This document shows, piece by piece, positions 62,171 to 64,000 of a DNA stretch of 64,000 bases. How positions within the stretch are numbered: the first letter of the stretch is position 1; every line of letters starts with the position of its first letter. Under the pieces are notes generated by a model that did no database searches, was not told the origin of the DNA, and saw only the letters and a list, made by a program, of their open reading frames with translations. Position numbers and translations under genes: made by a program. The stretch spans positions 1 through 64,000 of the forward strand of contig CAMZEK010000005.1 in the NCBI GenBank assembly GCA_947305795.1. The letters run 5' to 3'. The stretch comes from an uncultured Bacteroidales bacterium (lineage in GTDB: Bacteria > Bacteroidota > Bacteroidia > Bacteroidales > F082).

Positions 62171-62425
62171 ATGAAAAAATTTGCATTGACAGTGGCCATC
62201 ATCCTGACTATGGGATTGGGTGCTTACGCACAAGGCGGCGGTTTACTCGGATTTGGCGAAAGCAACGACGACTACGTCAAAGGTGACAATTCCGGTCTGA
62301 CCACCCCGAAACTCCCCGCGTTTGGCGAAACCGACGACCAGGGTGCTACTCCTTTGGGCAGCGGCGTCGCTGTGCTCATGGGTTTGGGTGCTGCCTACGC
62401 CTTCAGCAAGAAGCGTAAAGATTGA
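62171..62425 (+). CDS. small secreted protein with tripartite C-terminal tail
   Basis: This 84-aa protein has a signal peptide (MKKFALTVAIILTMGLGAYAQ), a short acidic mature part, and a tail composed of PLGSG, a hydrophobic Gly/Ala-rich segment (VAVLMGLGAAYAF) and the basic SKKRKD. This order resembles C-terminal sorting signals in which the tail is cut off after membrane insertion. Role unknown. It follows the giant T9SS gene after 77 nt with no promoter box between, so the two may be expressed together. Confidence 0.75.
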   Translation: MKKFALTVAIILTMGLGAYAQGGGLLGFGESNDDYVKGDNSGLTTPKLPAFGETDDQGATPLGSGVAVLMGLGAAYAFSKKRKD

Positions 62426-62437
62426 ATCTTCCTAACG

Positions 62438-62468
62438 GAGACACAAGCCCTTGCAGGCATTGCGTCTC
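62438..62468. repeat. GAGAC...GTCTC hairpin repeat
   Basis: GAGACACAAGCCC and GGCATTGCGTCTC pair at 11 of 13 positions around a 5-nt loop. It is the third member of the GAGACG/CGTCTC family in this window. Confidence 0.6.
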
Positions 62469-62478
62469 TAATCGCAAC

Positions 62479-62506
62479 AAGCCGACAGCAATGTCGGCTT
62501 TTTTTT
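62479..62506 (+). terminator. intrinsic terminator
   Basis: AAGCCGACA, loop GCAA and TGTCGGCTT are followed by a T run. It closes the unit containing the giant T9SS gene and the small secreted protein. Confidence 0.9.
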
Positions 62507-62548
62507 CGCCTAAAACAGAAAAATCGGCCTTCGTAGGGTAATATTCCC

Positions 62549-62556
62549 TATCTTTG
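62549..62556 (+). promoter_or_regulatory. -7 promoter box for the endonuclease gene
   Basis: TATCTTTG lies 23 nt before the ATG at 62580. Confidence 0.6.
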
Positions 62557-62579
62557 CAGCAACATAAAAACTACAAACA

Positions 62580-64000
62580 ATGACACGACACTACTTGTAT
62601 CGCTTCGTGCTGCTCCTGCTCGCCGTGACAGCAGGCCGCCTTGAAGCACAAATCCCGTCCGGCTACTACAACAACGCCACTGGCAAGACCGGCGACGAAC
62701 TGAAAATCGCCCTGCACGACATCATCGACGGGCACACCACCATCTCCTACCAACAGATTTGGAGCGCCTTCTGGAGCACCGACAACAAAGGCAACAACGT
62801 GGTGTGGGACATGTATTCCGACGGAGCCAATTACACCTATAGTTATTATAATGGCGACCAATGCGGCGAATACGCGCAGGAAGGCGACTGCTTCAACCGT
62901 GAGCATTCCTGGCCGCAAAGCTGGTTCGGCAACGCTAACACGCCGACCACCGACCTTCACCACATCTTCCCCACCGACGGCTTCGTGAATTTCAAAAGAA
63001 GCAACTATCCCTTTGGCGAAGTGCAATCGGTCACCTGGACTTCACAGAACGGCTCGAAATTGGGAACTTGCAAGTCTTCCTTGGGTTATACAGGCACCGT
63101 GTTTGAGCCTATCGACGAGTATAAGGGCGACTTCGCCCGCGCCCTCATGTACATGAGTGTGCGCTACTACGGCGAGGACTCCGATTGGGGCAGCAGCGGC
63201 ATGACCAACAAGTCCGTCATCAAGCCTTGGGCCATCGACATGCTGTTAGACTGGAGCGACAACGATCCCGTCAGCCAAAAAGAAATCGACCGCAACAATG
63301 CCGTGTATGGCATACAAGGCAACCGCAACCCCTTCATCGACCATCCGGAATACGCCCATATCATCTGGGAAGAAGGCTGGACAGGCGTCACCTACAACAT
63401 TGCCTGTGCCAGTGTCCAACATGGTAGCATTTCGGCACCGGCGACCGCCGTGGAAGGTACTATGGTGAGCCTCACCGCCACACCTGCACAAGGCTATATG
63501 CTCGGCAGTTGGAATGTCTATAAAACTGAAGACACCAGCACCACCGTTCCGGTGAGCAACAATGGCACCTTCACCATGCCCTCCTTCAACGTCACGGTTA
63601 GCGCAACATTCGTTCAGAATACCACCTTATATAATATCACCTGCGCCACAGGCCTTTCGCACGGCAGCATCAGTGCCAACCTTAGCAGTGCCCAGTCGGG
63701 AACCACCATCACCCTCAGCAACACCCCAGCGAATGGCTACAACCTGTATTCCTATTACGTTTACAAGACTGGCGACATCAACACCATCGTCTATTCCGGC
63801 TCAAGCAACACCTTCATCATGCCCGCTTTCGACGTTACGGTGTCGGCCTCGTTCGCACAACCTTCGAGTTATTCCTACGTAAAGGTCACGGCTGCACCTA
63901 CGAATTGGAGCGGCGAGTATTTGATTGTCTATGAAACAGACAGCAAGGCCTTTGACGGCAGTTTGACCACGTTGGATGCAACCAACAATACCATCTCCGT
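62580..64000 (+). CDS. secreted endonuclease I family protein (3' end beyond window)
   Basis: The frame starts at the ATG at 62580 and is open to the window edge (473 codons). A signal peptide (LYRFVLLLLAVTAGRLEAQ) is followed by an EndA/endonuclease I domain with NREHSWPQSWF and DLHHIFPTDGFVN, then KRSNYPFGEV, the beta-beta-alpha metal site of the family. Such nucleases cut DNA or RNA non-specifically outside the cell. From about residue 280, repeated beta-domains of the InlB/Listeria-Bacteroides type occur twice (VQHGSISAPATAVEGTMVSL, LSHGSISANLSSAQSGTTITL). A T9SS domain is expected beyond the window but not seen. Confidence 0.9.
   Translation, partial: MTRHYLYRFVLLLLAVTAGRLEAQIPSGYYNNATGKTGDELKIALHDIIDGHTTISYQQIWSAFWSTDNKGNNVVWDMYSDGANYTYSYYNGDQCGEYAQEGDCFNREHSWPQSWFGNANTPTTDLHHIFPTDGFVNFKRSNYPFGEVQSVTWTSQNGSKLGTCKSSLGYTGTVFEPIDEYKGDFARALMYMSVRYYGEDSDWGSSGMTNKSVIKPWAIDMLLDWSDNDPVSQKEIDRNNAVYGIQGNRNPFIDHPEYAHIIWEEGWTGVTYNIACASVQHGSISAPATAVEGTMVSLTATPAQGYMLGSWNVYKTEDTSTTVPVSNNGTFTMPSFNVTVSATFVQNTTLYNITCATGLSHGSISANLSSAQSGTTITLSNTPANGYNLYSYYVYKTGDINTIVYSGSSNTFIMPAFDVTVSASFAQPSSYSYVKVTAAPTNWSGEYLIVYETDSKAFDGSLTTLDATNNTIS

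Overview
The window comes from a member of the Bacteroidota, most likely an uncultured Bacteroidales. The evidence is the TAnnTTTG promoter box in front of most transcription units, the absence of Shine-Dalgarno signals, many secreted proteins with a type IX secretion (T9SS) C-terminal sorting domain, the rimP-nusA-infB order, DUF2723, DUF2807, DUF4143, M16 and GH92 families, and a mid-range base composition. No species name can be given from the sequence alone.

Layout. 1-8.1 kb: a GH92 alpha-mannosidase running off the left edge, then three tandem paralogous secreted Asp-box (sialidase-like) T9SS proteins, each with its own promoter box and terminator. 8.1-17.1 kb: a PdxA-like protein that has lost its metal ligands, Kdo transferase (waaA), an outer-membrane protein, an M16 peptidase, a T9SS protein, purE, hpt, adk and a hexapeptide acyltransferase. 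17.2-25.3 kb: three related exported proteins interrupted by a DUF4143 ATPase, then malQ and a DUF2807 lipoprotein. 25.4-34.7 kb: deoC, an OsmC/thioesterase/TSCPD group, 5-formyl-THF cyclo-ligase, a GH16 protein with a GH20 remnant, the infB-nusA-rimP operon and tRNA-Gln.

34.9-44.5 kb is the accessory island and the most interesting part. It holds two DUF1016 PD-(D/E)XK nucleases (one frameshifted), a WYL-domain regulator, an 817-aa protein that joins a methylase/HsdS-like front to a histidine-kinase ATPase, a receiver-domain partner protein, and a PIF1-like helicase. The promoters of the WYL gene, the kinase gene and the helicase gene carry the same inverted repeat (GCGAAA-N5-TTTCGC) exactly 10 nt before the same -7 box (TACTTTTG), which points to one regulon, probably under the WYL protein. 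Both DUF1016 genes carry, between their two domains, an in-frame array of 19-nt palindromes on a roughly 30-bp period. This looks like a candidate defence or DNA-maintenance system. Its function is inferred and not proven.

44.5-56.1 kb: two membrane-associated proteins (one SanA-like), a DUF2723 glycosyltransferase, hisS, hutH, a three-gene membrane/lipoprotein operon, and iorBA. 56.1-64 kb: a promoter-leader module present twice, on either side of a small antitoxin gene and a broken RelE/ParE-type toxin, followed by a giant T9SS surface protein, a small secreted protein with a tripartite tail, and an endonuclease-I family secreted nuclease that runs off the right edge. Several dispersed palindromic repeat families are scattered between genes, and one member lies inside the malQ reading frame.
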